A stretch of DNA of 46,164 nucleotides from Planctomycetales bacterium (GTDB lineage Bacteria > Omnitrophota > Gorgyraeia > Zapsychrales > Zapsychraceae), in contig SBBO01000022.1 in the NCBI GenBank assembly GCA_005239675.1, forward strand, positions 1-46,164, written 5' to 3'. Each line of letters begins with the position of its first letter. The first letter of the stretch is position 1. Of the stretch, positions 17,797-27,057 are shown piece after piece. The position numbers and the translations under genes are program-made. The notes below the pieces were generated by a model, which worked only from the letters and a program-made list of their open reading frames with translations, was not told where the DNA came from and made no database searches.

Positions 17797-19920
17797 TCAC
17801 ACGCTTATGTTGAGCTCCTTTTCGGCTTGTTTCTTGCTCAGATTGATGCGTTTCATTTCATCGATCTCAATGATCTTGACCTTAAACCGGTCGCCAATCT
17901 TCACAACCTGATTGATATCTTTAACATATTTTTCCGAAAGTTCCGACACATGCACCAACCCCTGCTTGCTTGGCAGGAATTCGCAGAAAGCCCCAAAATT
18001 CATAATCCGCATAACCTGGGCATCATAAATCTTACCCACCTCAGGCACCTCCATCATGCCGTTAATGTATTTGAGGGCCTTTTCGGCGGATTCTCTTTCT
18101 AGCGAGGCGATAAGAACCTTACCATCATCATCGATATCAATAGTCTCAACACCCGTCTCCTCAATGATCTTCTTGATGGTCTTGCCTCCGGGACCAATGA
18201 CATCTCCTATTTTATCCACAGGAACCTGGACGGTCACTATCCGTGGTGCATAGGGAGAGATGTCTGGCTTTGGAGTAGAGATGGCCAAATTCATCTCTTT
18301 TAAAACAACACCGCGGGCCTCCTCGGCATGATCGATTCCTTTTTCTAGTATCTCAATGGCCACCCCACGGACCTTGATATCCAGCTGAATGGCAGTCACT
18401 CCTTTATCAGTGCCAGCCACCTTAAAATCCATATCACCGAAATGATCTTCAAGGCCCATGATATCGGTCAAAAGACGCCATTCATCCCCCTGGGTAATCA
18501 GGCCAACAGAAATACCCGCAACCGCATTGGCAATGGGCACACCCGCGTCCATCAAGCTCAAGGAACCTGAACAGACACTCGCCATGCTCGATGAGCCATT
18601 GGATTCTAGGATTTCAGAGACAACGCGGATCGTGTAAGGAAATTCTTCTTTGGTAGGCATAACCGCCCGTAGTGCCTTGGCGGCGAGCGCACCGTGACCT
18701 ATTTCACGACGACCGGGTCCGCGCATGGGCCTGGTCTCGCCTACGCTAAACGAGGGGAAATTATAATGTAGCATAAAATTGTTATAGGAAAGCCCGTCGA
18801 GGGCTTCAACCATCTGCTCGTCTTTTCTAGTTCCTAAGGTCACCACCGCCAGACTCTGGGTCTGACCGCGCGTAAAAAGACTCGACCCATGGGTGCGAGG
18901 CAAGATATTAATTTCACAAGCAATATTACGGATATCTTTGAAGCCGCGGCCATCGGCGCGTTTGCCATCCTGAAAAATCAGACGCCGGACTTCGTCATAC
19001 TCTAACTGGTCGAAAATCAATTTTATATCAGATTCTATCAGGGCACGACCATTAAGTTTATAGGATTCAAACACCGCCATATTGCTCAAAACTTCTTTCC
19101 GTAATTCGTGAAGGGCCTCTTCTCTTTTTTCCTTCTCCCCAACATTGTAAACCTTGGTCAGGCGCCCTTCTATCATGTGCGCGACCTTGTCTTTGAGCTC
19201 ATCAGGAAATCGAAACAAATCTACCTTGGCCTTTTCCAGACCGACCTGCTTTCGGAACTCATGCTGGAATTTCAAGATAGGCTGGAGTTCCTGGAAGGCA
19301 TACCGCATGGCCTCCTTAATTCTCTCTTTGGGGACTTCATTGGCCTCACCCTCGATCATCACGATACCGCGCTCAAGACCGACTACCACCAGATCAAATT
19401 CACTCTTTTCTCTTTGCGCATAAGTTGGATTCAATATAAATTCTCCGTTGATACACCCTACACGCACAGCCCCTACTGGGCCATCGAATGGAATATCCGA
19501 GATGTGCACCGCTGCTGAGGCGCCAACCACCGCGAGGATGTCTGGATCGTTTTCCCCATCACTGCTAAGGACGGTCGCGGTTATCTGGACCTCGTTATAA
19601 AATCCTTCCGGGAAAAGCGGACGCAACGGTCGGTCGATCAAACGTGCGCTCAAAATTTCTTTTTGGGTGGGACGGCCCTCGCGTTTAAAAAATCCACCAG
19701 GGATACGACCGGCTGAATACGTCTTCTCTTGATATTCAACCATCAGTGGAAAGAAATCCACCCCCTCCCGGGGGCCCTGGGACATACACGCCGCCACCAA
19801 GACAACAGTCCCTCCACAGGTCACAGTCACGGTACCATTGGCCTGCCGGGCAAGCCTGCCTGTTTCCACAATCAGATTATTATTCCCAAAAGGAACCTCA
19901 ATGCGTCCTTGCCTATTCAT
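17797..19920 (-). CDS. pnp: Polyribonucleotide nucleotidyltransferase (PNPase)
   Basis: PNPase degrades RNA 3' to 5' by phosphorolysis and can add 3' tails. The 707-aa product has two RNase PH domains (first with RLARQANGTVTVTCGG and SARLIDRPLRPLFPEGF; second with DGRGFKDIRNIACEI, RTHGSSLFTRGQTQ and MDFKVAGTDKGVTAIQLD), a KH domain with IGDVIGPGGKTIKKI, and an S1 domain at the C terminus. Length and domain order are canonical. It follows rpsO after 19 bp, the classic arrangement. Confidence 0.98.
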   Translation of the reverse strand: MNRQGRIEVPFGNNNLIVETGRLARQANGTVTVTCGGTVVLVAACMSQGPREGVDFFPLMVEYQEKTYSAGRIPGGFFKREGRPTQKEILSARLIDRPLRPLFPEGFYNEVQITATVLSSDGENDPDILAVVGASAAVHISDIPFDGPVGAVRVGCINGEFILNPTYAQREKSEFDLVVVGLERGIVMIEGEANEVPKERIKEAMRYAFQELQPILKFQHEFRKQVGLEKAKVDLFRFPDELKDKVAHMIEGRLTKVYNVGEKEKREEALHELRKEVLSNMAVFESYKLNGRALIESDIKLIFDQLEYDEVRRLIFQDGKRADGRGFKDIRNIACEINILPRTHGSSLFTRGQTQSLAVVTLGTRKDEQMVEALDGLSYNNFMLHYNFPSFSVGETRPMRGPGRREIGHGALAAKALRAVMPTKEEFPYTIRVVSEILESNGSSSMASVCSGSLSLMDAGVPIANAVAGISVGLITQGDEWRLLTDIMGLEDHFGDMDFKVAGTDKGVTAIQLDIKVRGVAIEILEKGIDHAEEARGVVLKEMNLAISTPKPDISPYAPRIVTVQVPVDKIGDVIGPGGKTIKKIIEETGVETIDIDDDGKVLIASLERESAEKALKYINGMMEVPEVGKIYDAQVMRIMNFGAFCEFLPSKQGLVHVSELSEKYVKDINQVVKIGDRFKVKIIEIDEMKRINLSKKQAEKELNISV

Positions 19921-19939
19921 GAATTATCCCTTTATTTGT

Positions 19940-20209
19940 CTACTTACGCAGATTCAACTTAGAAATCGTCTCTTGATACTTCTGGAAGTCTTTCTCTTGC
20001 AGGTAGGCTAAAAGACGGCGTCTTTTCCCAATCATCAGCAAAAGACCTCGACGAGAATGAAAATCTTTGGTGTGGATCTTAAAATGCTCTGCCAAATAAT
20101 TGATCTTCTCGGTCAGTAACGCGATCTGAACACTAGGGGATCCGGTATCCTTGGAATGCGTTTTAAAATCTTCGATGACCTGTGTTTTTTTCGACTTCAA
20201 TAAAACCAA
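19940..20209 (-). CDS. rpsO: 30S ribosomal protein S15
   Basis: S15 binds 16S rRNA in the platform. The 89-aa protein has the family signatures [35 protein letters not shown] and [12 protein letters not shown]-like sequence (here [13 protein letters not shown]). The start codon is TTG, set by an AAGGAGG ribosome-binding site 8 nt upstream. It is the first gene of the rpsO-pnp-ftsK operon. Confidence 0.98.
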   Translation of the reverse strand: MVLLKSKKTQVIEDFKTHSKDTGSPSVQIALLTEKINYLAEHFKIHTKDFHSRRGLLLMIGKRRRLLAYLQEKDFQKYQETISKLNLRK

Positions 20210-20280
20210 TTTTATTTCCTCCTTAACCTTTTGTTTCTTTAATATCCTATTCTATTTCTTTCTAAATAATAAGTGGCGAT

Positions 20281-20309
20281 ATTATACAATCCGACCCTAC
20301 AACCGTCAA
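20281..20309 (-). promoter_or_regulatory. Strong sigma70-type promoter of the rpsO-pnp operon
   Basis: On the minus strand TTGACG (20309-20304) and a perfect TATAAT (20286-20281) are separated by exactly 17 bp. The start point would be near 20274, giving a leader of about 65 nt before rpsO. Confidence 0.8.
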
Positions 20310-20314
20310 GTTTT

Positions 20315-20340
20315 AAAAAATCGGTCGACCGATCGATCTT
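20315..20340 (-). terminator. Intrinsic terminator after the CpaF-type gene
   Basis: Reading the minus strand, the palindrome ATCGGTCGACCGAT is followed directly by six T residues. A 5-bp stem with a TCGA loop, perhaps extended, lies about 25-50 bp after the CpaF-type gene's stop. It separates that operon from the rpsO promoter. Confidence 0.6.
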
Positions 20341-20365
20341 TATCTGTAGAAATGGCGATGGATAC

Positions 20366-21721
20366 TTAAGTCTCACCGCGTAAAATTTTCGCACGGTCGA
20401 AGCCCATACTCGCCGTTGCCTGATCAGGATTGCGACTGTAGGCGCGGCAAAAGGTCGCAACCTCCTTCATGCTGACCATGTTGCGCTGATCCAATTGCTG
20501 TAACAAAAAGGTACGCAAGAAATGTTCACGCATAACCTCACGCGACGTCACCCCCGCCTGCTGGGCCAAGCGATCTCGAAAGACAGTGCTGGGATTCACT
20601 TGTTTTAGTTTATGACCTTCATAATCATATTTATACACTTGAGATAAAAGGATCTTAACTTGTTCCATGCCGCTGGTTTCACTGACCTCATCAATAACGC
20701 GGAACATCTTGTCTTGAACATGGTATCTTTTTAAGACAATGAAGACATCGATCAGATTGACCAAGATCTCCGGGATATTCATCGGCTCTGTTTGCAGACG
20801 AATAATAGCCTCCCGGGAAGTCAGGGCATGGATAGTGCAGATGCAATACTTGCCGATATTGCAGGCAGTAATCATGTCACGGGCCTCTACTCCACGCACT
20901 TCACCCACGATAATTCGTTCCGGGCGCATGCGTAACGCGTTCTTAACTAGATCCGCCAGGCTCAACTCCTCATCACTTTCCAGACGTGAACAGCTCTCTT
21001 CCAAGAACGTATTTAACTCTAAGGTGTCTTCAATCACAACCAGTCGATCTGTTTCTGGAATGAAAGAAAAAAGGGCATTCAAGAGTGTCGTCTTTCCCAC
21101 CCCAGGGCCCCCCGCGATGATAATATTAGCCGGACGAATGGACATCCCTTGCAGATAGAGCCACAATTGGGCGGCGACCTCATGGGTTACGCTTTTAGCA
21201 CGCACGAGCTCCAATATGCTTAACGGCGATACTTTGGCCTTGGTAATCGTAATCTGCGGACCAAAAGGCGAAAAGATGATATTGACCCGCCCCTCCATGT
21301 TGGGAAGTTCCAAGTTGATGATTCTGCCGAGCTTCTTGCGGCCAGCGAACAAGAGAATCTTGCGGATGAAAAGCTCTAATTCCCTCTGACCCTTGAATTG
21401 CTTACCCGTTGATATAAAGCCCTTTTGGCTGTGATGGATGTAAATGGGGTTAAGATTATTAATAATCAAATCCTCAACGCAGAAGTCACAGAGAAGTTCG
21501 GTCACGATCCCATAGGAAAGGAAATTACGGACAAATTGAACACGGGTCTCTTCGTTTTCTAAGTCATGTTTTAATTCGCCAAATTCCCCGTTGCTCAAGA
21601 CCCCATTTAAGGCATCGACGATCAACTGCTCCCGTTCTTTCTGGGGCTGGAGTAAACTCATCTTGCCATAGAGGGCCTCAATCAGGCGGAATTCCAAATC
21701 TAGGTATTTTAACTGATTCAT
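20366..21721 (-). CDS. CpaF/VirB11-type secretion or pilus ATPase
   Basis: A 451-aa hexameric secretion ATPase of the CpaF/TadA type. It shows Walker A GGPGVGKTTLLNALFSF (about residues 204-220), the Asp box VVIEDTLELN, the Walker B-like RPERIIVGEVRGVEARDM, and the His box CTIHALTSREAIIRL. The N-terminal domain contains FCVEDLIINNLNPIYIHHSQ, as in CpaF proteins. No Tad/Flp pilus genes (prepilin, secretin, TadB/C) are near, so it is an orphan here. The extra C-terminal part with LRTFLLQQLDQRNMVS is not recognised. Confidence 0.85.
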   Translation of the reverse strand: MNQLKYLDLEFRLIEALYGKMSLLQPQKEREQLIVDALNGVLSNGEFGELKHDLENEETRVQFVRNFLSYGIVTELLCDFCVEDLIINNLNPIYIHHSQKGFISTGKQFKGQRELELFIRKILLFAGRKKLGRIINLELPNMEGRVNIIFSPFGPQITITKAKVSPLSILELVRAKSVTHEVAAQLWLYLQGMSIRPANIIIAGGPGVGKTTLLNALFSFIPETDRLVVIEDTLELNTFLEESCSRLESDEELSLADLVKNALRMRPERIIVGEVRGVEARDMITACNIGKYCICTIHALTSREAIIRLQTEPMNIPEILVNLIDVFIVLKRYHVQDKMFRVIDEVSETSGMEQVKILLSQVYKYDYEGHKLKQVNPSTVFRDRLAQQAGVTSREVMREHFLRTFLLQQLDQRNMVSMKEVATFCRAYSRNPDQATASMGFDRAKILRGET

Positions 21722-21772
21722 ATTGCAACCGTTTATTCTCTAATTATAAATATAAATACCCCATGGGCAAGT

Positions 21773-24382
21773 TCATTTTGTATTCTTGCGCGCCGTTACC
21801 TCAACGGCCTTGTTCAAATCAAGGTATTGCCTGGCCAGGCGCTGGATGTCTTGGGCCGTCACTCTATCAATGGCCGCTTCATATCCCATATAATGCTGGT
21901 AACCCAACCCATAAAGCTCATCGAGACTACTCGTGAAACTAAGGGCCGAATTGGTCTCCAGGCCCGCCCTGAAATTCCCCTGCAAATATTTCTTCATATC
22001 GGCCAATTCCTTGTCTGTCACCCCTCCAAGCCCCCCGAAGGGGGATTCGAAGGCCTGAAGCTTCTGGATTTCCCGGCGTATCAGTTGGCGCACCTGCGCG
22101 AGTCGACTGTCATCTGTTAAGACATAAAAATAGATGTATCCGCCATCAACAGCCGGCACAAAATCACCGCCCAACGCATAGGCCTGTCCCAATTCTTCAC
22201 GAATGCTGTTAAAAAGCCTCCCGCTAAATGATGACCCCAAGAGCGCCGTTAATACCTCTAGACCATAGCGATCCTGACTCTTAAAGTCAGCCCCGTGAAA
22301 TCCTAAGATCGCCATGGCCTGCTCTTTATCCATCTGTATTTCTTTGGAACGCGGTGACGAAGGCAGGGTCTCCATAGCATAGTTTAAACGGATATCACGC
22401 TTAGATAAAGAACTAAACTCTTTTTCAACAGATGCCAGCACGTCATCGGCGGCGATATCACCAAAAATGGAAAGGACCATATTTCCTGGCACTGCCAATC
22501 GTGCGTAGAAATCCATGACATCACGACGCCCAATGCGCTCGAGCGTCTCTTGCGTGCCGTTCTCATCTCGACGCAACGGATGGGTAAGAAAAAGCGTTTC
22601 TTTGAGTGCCAAGATCGTCCTTTGAAAGATACTGTCCTCGCGTATCCGCACGGCTGCGATCATGTCCTCTCTGACCTTGATCATTTCCTCATGGGGAAAC
22701 GTTGGTGTCTTGGCTATCTCTTGCGCCAAATCCAGCGCCTGGTAAAAATCTTCAGACAGGCATTCTATATTCATCCCTAAACTATTCTTGCCGGAGAACG
22801 TGTCTAGGTCAATCCCCAGCGACTCGACGGCCGAAGCAATTTGATCGGCGCTACGCGCCTTGGTCCCCTTGGTCCAAAGGGTGGCCGTCATCTTGGAGAG
22901 ACCATTTAATTCCGGTGGCTCCTGGCGCGTACCCGCTTGCATTGATAACCGAAGAGAGACAATCGGCAACGTATGGTCTTCCCTGAGCAAAACAGTCAGA
23001 CCATTACTTAAAACATGTTTACGGATGGCGGGCACTTCTAATGGTACGGTAGCCTCTGGTGCCTTTTTCTCCTCGACTGGCCTCAAGACAGTCATCGTTA
23101 AGGCTGATTTCGTCAGATAACGCTTCGTGACACGTCGAATGTCTGAGGCAACAACCGACTTTATTCCACCAATGTATTTCCGTGAAAACTGCGCGTCCCC
23201 GGTAAAGGCCTCGTCTAAGGCCTGGGCGTAAGCAACAGAGGCGGCCTTCTGGTGATTAAAAAAATAATCGCTTAGCACCTGGCGCTTAGCCTTAGCTAAT
23301 TCCCTGGAAGTAACCCCCCGGTGCTGGATCAACCGAATTTCTTGCCAAATAGCCCCGATGGCCCTGCCCACATTTTCCTCTTTCAGGACGGCCGCGATCT
23401 CAAAAAAGCCACGGTCAGAGGGTGTATGATTCGTTGACGTAATGCTATGTACCAAGCCTTGCTTTTTATAAACCTCTAGATACAAACGAGAACTCTCTTT
23501 GTATCCCAAAATCATGGCCAAGACATCCAATGCGTACATATCCCTGTCCAGCAGGCTGACCCCACTAAAGGCCAGGACAAGCCTAGACAATGCCGTGTGG
23601 TATTCTTCTTCATAATGTCGGCAACTTATTTGCGGCGGTTCAACCAAGATGTGATGTCCCATACCACGCTGACGTTTAAAAACACCGAAGACCTCCTTGA
23701 TCTTCGGTAGGACTTCTACGCTACGCACCTGTCCTGCGATGGATAAAATGATATTGTTAGGGGCATAATGACGGCGGTAATATTCGAAGACATCCTCGCG
23801 GGTCAGAGCGACAAACAAATCCTGGTAGCCAATAATCGGATGGCGATAAGGATGCTGCATATAGACGTTTCGGAAGACGCGGTCCGCTAGCCAATGGTCT
23901 GGATTATCATTGCGCATGCGCATTTCCCCTAGAACAACCTCACGTTCCTTCTCTAGCGCCTCGGAACTAATGGTAGCATTCATCAGCATGTCCGCCAGGA
24001 TATCAAGCGCCGTATCGAATGCCGATGGCGGGACCTGGATAGTGTAGATCGTATAATCCCTTGCGGTAGCGGCGTTAATTTCGCCACCGACCCCCTGAAT
24101 CTGGACAGCGATTTCACCCACCTTACGTCTTTGTGTCCCCTTAAACAAAAGGTGTTCCAGAAAATGTGAAACTCCGCTTCCTAAATATTCACCTTCAGTC
24201 GCCGAACCCGTCTTAACCAACGCGTAAAGACAGACAACAGGACTTGTGGGCATTTCGCTCACCAAGACCGTCAATCCGTTTTCCAAGGTCTCTTTAGATA
24301 ATGTCTGCGCGAAGGCTACGGCAAGGGATGGGGCAAAAAAGAAAGAGATGTAGATACACCACAAGACAGGGATTCGACGCAT
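21773..24382 (-). CDS. Exported M16 family zinc metallopeptidase, two-domain
   Basis: An 869-aa M16 (pitrilysin-type) peptidase with an N-terminal signal peptide (hydrophobic stretch about residues 5-24, ending SLAVAFA). The first M16 domain has the inverted zinc motif HFLEH near residue 69 and the downstream Glu region EREVVLGEMRMR. The second M16 domain (from about 430, KHVLSNGLTVLLREDHTLP) lacks HxxEH (NGLSKMTATLW occupies the position), as expected for the inactive partner in fused M16 proteins. It would act in the periplasm or outside the cytoplasm on peptides or small proteins. It sits between an uncharacterised gene and the CpaF-type ATPase. Confidence 0.9.
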   Translation of the reverse strand: MRRIPVLWCIYISFFFAPSLAVAFAQTLSKETLENGLTVLVSEMPTSPVVCLYALVKTGSATEGEYLGSGVSHFLEHLLFKGTQRRKVGEIAVQIQGVGGEINAATARDYTIYTIQVPPSAFDTALDILADMLMNATISSEALEKEREVVLGEMRMRNDNPDHWLADRVFRNVYMQHPYRHPIIGYQDLFVALTREDVFEYYRRHYAPNNIILSIAGQVRSVEVLPKIKEVFGVFKRQRGMGHHILVEPPQISCRHYEEEYHTALSRLVLAFSGVSLLDRDMYALDVLAMILGYKESSRLYLEVYKKQGLVHSITSTNHTPSDRGFFEIAAVLKEENVGRAIGAIWQEIRLIQHRGVTSRELAKAKRQVLSDYFFNHQKAASVAYAQALDEAFTGDAQFSRKYIGGIKSVVASDIRRVTKRYLTKSALTMTVLRPVEEKKAPEATVPLEVPAIRKHVLSNGLTVLLREDHTLPIVSLRLSMQAGTRQEPPELNGLSKMTATLWTKGTKARSADQIASAVESLGIDLDTFSGKNSLGMNIECLSEDFYQALDLAQEIAKTPTFPHEEMIKVREDMIAAVRIREDSIFQRTILALKETLFLTHPLRRDENGTQETLERIGRRDVMDFYARLAVPGNMVLSIFGDIAADDVLASVEKEFSSLSKRDIRLNYAMETLPSSPRSKEIQMDKEQAMAILGFHGADFKSQDRYGLEVLTALLGSSFSGRLFNSIREELGQAYALGGDFVPAVDGGYIYFYVLTDDSRLAQVRQLIRREIQKLQAFESPFGGLGGVTDKELADMKKYLQGNFRAGLETNSALSFTSSLDELYGLGYQHYMGYEAAIDRVTAQDIQRLARQYLDLNKAVEVTARKNTK

Positions 24383-24391
24383 AGCAACCTT

Positions 24392-24925
24392 TTATCTCTC
24401 TTTCTTGTGATATTCCTCTAGCAGCCGACGGATATCGTCATTGATATTGCGAGTAATCTGCGTGCAGATAAAAATCATTAAGGAAAACTGCCAAATGTCT
24501 TCTGGTCCGACCATGAGTCCTGTATCCACGTTTTCCTTCTGCTGTAAGAGTTCCTTATAATATTGGACGGCGCCAGAAAGTCTCCCCTCGTAGACATTGA
24601 GCTTATGGGTTCGATTGTCATAGCGTAGCGATGGGATCGTTACCCCCCGAACAATCAAAAAATTAATAAACGAATCCTGCCGGAAGCCCTCCGCCTCGTC
24701 TAGTTCAAAACCATTAAATTGAGGATTAAAAGGGGGAATAATTAACGACGGCTTCTCCACATAAACCTCACCCTCGCGTACGACCGTATCCCCCTGGTTG
24801 ATGGCCGACTCCGAAAGCAGGATATAGGGCACTCGGGTGGCGCTTGTCGTTATCAGGGCCTGCACCCGCGCGCGGATGATCTCGGTCTCTTTTAATGCCC
24901 TAGTCCAAGCGCTTTCGATATCCAC
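24392..24925 (-). CDS. Uncharacterised protein, 177 aa
   Basis: I do not recognise this family. The product has no signal peptide or clear membrane segment, is rich in charged and polar residues, and contains PSLIIPPFNPQFNGFELD and DSFINFLIVRGVTIPSLRYDN, which look like a folded globular domain. The C terminus (NINDDIRRLLEEYHKKER) is probably helical. The start is GTG, with an AAGGAG ribosome-binding site about 10 nt upstream. It is 9 bp from the M16 peptidase gene and shares its promoter, which suggests a linked role. Confidence 0.75.
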   Translation of the reverse strand: MDIESAWTRALKETEIIRARVQALITTSATRVPYILLSESAINQGDTVVREGEVYVEKPSLIIPPFNPQFNGFELDEAEGFRQDSFINFLIVRGVTIPSLRYDNRTHKLNVYEGRLSGAVQYYKELLQQKENVDTGLMVGPEDIWQFSLMIFICTQITRNINDDIRRLLEEYHKKER

Positions 24926-24972
24926 TGCCTAGTTTCTCCTTATAAAAATACTTTTAACTTTCTAAAATATTA

Positions 24973-25000
24973 AGAATAACATAAATATGAAATTATGCAA
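24973..25000 (-). promoter_or_regulatory. Candidate sigma70-type promoter for the unknown-M16-CpaF operon
   Basis: On the minus strand TTGCAT (25000-24995) and TATTCT (24978-24973) are separated by 16 bp, about 48 bp before the GTG start. The region is AT-rich, which raises the chance of a spurious match. Confidence 0.45.
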
Positions 25001-25071
25001 TTAATTCACCACTTCGTCATTTTCGTCATTTTTTGTAGAAAGTTTCTTGAAAATCGATAATCGAAAATCTC

Positions 25072-25093
25072 CAAATTTGCCCAGCAAATTTGT
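25072..25093. repeat. Short perfect inverted repeat (hairpin)
   Basis: CAAATTTGC and GCAAATTTG flank a 3-nt spacer in the intergenic region between the tRNA-Ser gene and the 177-aa protein gene. No T-run follows on either strand, so it is not a standard terminator. It could be an operator or a processing site. The rest of 24926-25127 is AT-rich with a CGTCATTTT direct repeat near 25015-25035 and nothing else I can name. Confidence 0.4.
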
Positions 25094-25127
25094 ATGGTTT
25101 GTTCATTTTCATATACGGTAAAAAGAA

Positions 25128-25212
25128 CGGAGAGGTAGAGATTCGAACTCTAGAAGGCTTTCGCCTCAACGGTTTTCGAGACCGCCGCTTTCGACCACTC
25201 AGCCACCTCTCC
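25128..25212 (-). tRNA. tRNA-Ser (anticodon CGA)
   Basis: An 85-nt class II tRNA on the minus strand. The acceptor stem pairs GGAGAGG (from 25212) with CCTCTCC, and the discriminator is G at 25128. The D arm contains GCTGAGTGGTCGAAAGC. The anticodon loop CTCGAAA gives anticodon CGA, reading UCG serine codons. A long variable arm with TGAGGCGAAAGCCTTCT is diagnostic of Ser, and the T loop is GTTCGAATC. The CCA end is not encoded (GTT follows). A T-run follows shortly after. Confidence 0.95.
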
Positions 25213-25370
25213 TATCGCAATCCTACACGGATGCCATGCTGGTAAAGGCTTCCGAATCTTAGATCACGTTGTGCGGCCAAATCCTTAGACCCCAACAGCA
25301 AAGTCGCCATATTCTTCATACTCAGAGAAAGTCTTATCAACTACAGTATTTTCTGATAGCCGATTATGCC

Positions 25371-27044
25371 TCAACTCTCTTTGTATTTATTGGTAATCGG
25401 CAATCGCCAGTCCTTGCCGAAGGCCCGCGGGGTAATCTTGATGCCCGGCGGGGCCTGCCGACGCTTGTATTCATTATGATCAACCATCGCAATCACTTTC
25501 TTGACCAATTCCCGGTCCTTGGTGCGTACCATATCTGCCAAAGACCGATGCCCCTCCACATATTCACTCAAGATCTGATCCAAAACGTCGTAAGCCGGCA
25601 GAGAATCCTGATCTTGCTGGTTTTCTCGCAGTTCAGCGGTGGGGGGGCGCTCGAACACACTTTGAGGGATCACGGGCTTATGTTGCTGAGCATTGTACCG
25701 TTGCGCCAAGGCGTACACCTGCGTCTTATGGACGTCTTTGATCACGGCAAAACCCCCGCTCATGTCCCCATACAACGTGCAATACCCCACCCCCACCTCG
25801 CTTTTATTGCCTGTTGTCAAAACCAGGCTCCCCCAACGATTCGACAGCGCCATCAGCAGGGTACCCCGAATACGTGCCTGTAGATTTTCCTCTGTCACGC
25901 CAAAAGGATGCTCCCCGAAAATATCCTGCAACTGCCCCAGATACGCGGCGAATATCCCCTCGATGGGAATTTCATAAAATTTGATCCCCAGATGGGTGGA
26001 TACAATCTGTGCATCCGTCCTAGTCTCGGCGCAAGTAAACCGCGAAGGCATGGAAATCCCGATCACATGGTCTTGACCAACAGCATCGACAGCAATGGCA
26101 GCAACGAGCGACGAATCAATACCACCACTTAATCCAATCAAGACATCACGAAATTTATTTTTGCGAACATAATCTCTCGTGCCCAAGACCAACGCCCTGT
26201 AAATCCCATCGATCGTTGACAAGCTAGAGGAGACTTGTCGTTGAATCGGCGCCTTGATAGTAGAGATAACACCCTTGCTCAATAGTATTGTTGACGATAC
26301 TCTTCTTTTTAATGGTAGGGGGATATCGGCGACAACCAAATCTTCTTCAAATTGCCTGCCGAAGGCAATCGTTCGACCGCGCGGATCAATGATAAAACTC
26401 CCACCATCGAAGACCAGCTCGTCCTGGCCGCCAACAAGATTCACGTAACCAATAAACGCCTTGGTCTGCCTGGCACGCTTCTGTAACAACTCTTGCCGCC
26501 TTTTCAGCTTACCCACATCATACGGCGAGCTGGAAATATTGATCAACAAAGAGACGCCCCGGCGCGCCTGGGTAGCGCATATGCCACCCTCGACCCAGAT
26601 GTCCTCACAGATGGTTACGCCAAAGACATGACCAGCCAATGAAAAAACAATGTCATCGGCTCCGGATTTGAAATACCGTTTTTCATCAAAGACCCCATAA
26701 TTGGGCAATTCTTTTTTACGGTAAACGCCTTTAATCAGGCCATCGGCAATCACGGCGGCGGCGTTGTACAGCTGCTTGTTTGTATCCATGTCCACAAATC
26801 CGATAACGGCAGCAATCCCTCTAATCTTGCGGGCCAATGCCTGTAAGGATCGAATGGTGTCACGGACAAAATGCTCTTTTAAGAGTAGGTCTTCCGGTGG
26901 ATATCCACAGATCGCCAGCTCTGGGAAGGCAACGATATCCACCTGCCGACCCTTGGCCTGTTCAATAGAGGCCACAATCAACTGGGCGTTACCGGCTAGG
27001 TCGCCGACCGTTGGATTGATTTGTGCTAGACCGATACGTAGCAT
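25371..27044 (-). CDS. nadE: Glutamine-dependent NAD(+) synthetase
   Basis: This protein converts nicotinate adenine dinucleotide to NAD using glutamine-derived ammonia. The 557-aa product has an N-terminal nitrilase-type glutaminase domain (catalytic Glu in VAFPELAICGYPPEDLL, Lys in YRKKELPNYGVFDE, Cys in GVTICEDIWVEGG) and a C-terminal synthetase with the PP-loop GLSGGIDSSLVAAIAVDAVG near residue 300 and TGNKSEVGVGYCTLYGDMSGG. Both sites appear intact. It lies 13 bp after the glutamine amidotransferase gene. Confidence 0.96.
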   Translation of the reverse strand: MLRIGLAQINPTVGDLAGNAQLIVASIEQAKGRQVDIVAFPELAICGYPPEDLLLKEHFVRDTIRSLQALARKIRGIAAVIGFVDMDTNKQLYNAAAVIADGLIKGVYRKKELPNYGVFDEKRYFKSGADDIVFSLAGHVFGVTICEDIWVEGGICATQARRGVSLLINISSSPYDVGKLKRRQELLQKRARQTKAFIGYVNLVGGQDELVFDGGSFIIDPRGRTIAFGRQFEEDLVVADIPLPLKRRVSSTILLSKGVISTIKAPIQRQVSSSLSTIDGIYRALVLGTRDYVRKNKFRDVLIGLSGGIDSSLVAAIAVDAVGQDHVIGISMPSRFTCAETRTDAQIVSTHLGIKFYEIPIEGIFAAYLGQLQDIFGEHPFGVTEENLQARIRGTLLMALSNRWGSLVLTTGNKSEVGVGYCTLYGDMSGGFAVIKDVHKTQVYALAQRYNAQQHKPVIPQSVFERPPTAELRENQQDQDSLPAYDVLDQILSEYVEGHRSLADMVRTKDRELVKKVIAMVDHNEYKRRQAPPGIKITPRAFGKDWRLPITNKYKES

Positions 27045-27057
27045 GGATACAACAAAA

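Noticed and set aside
25269-25883. 204-aa plus-strand ORF opposite nadE
   Set aside because: It is a shadow of nadE. The opposite strand encodes an intact, motif-rich NAD synthetase, and the ORF has no recognisable domain.
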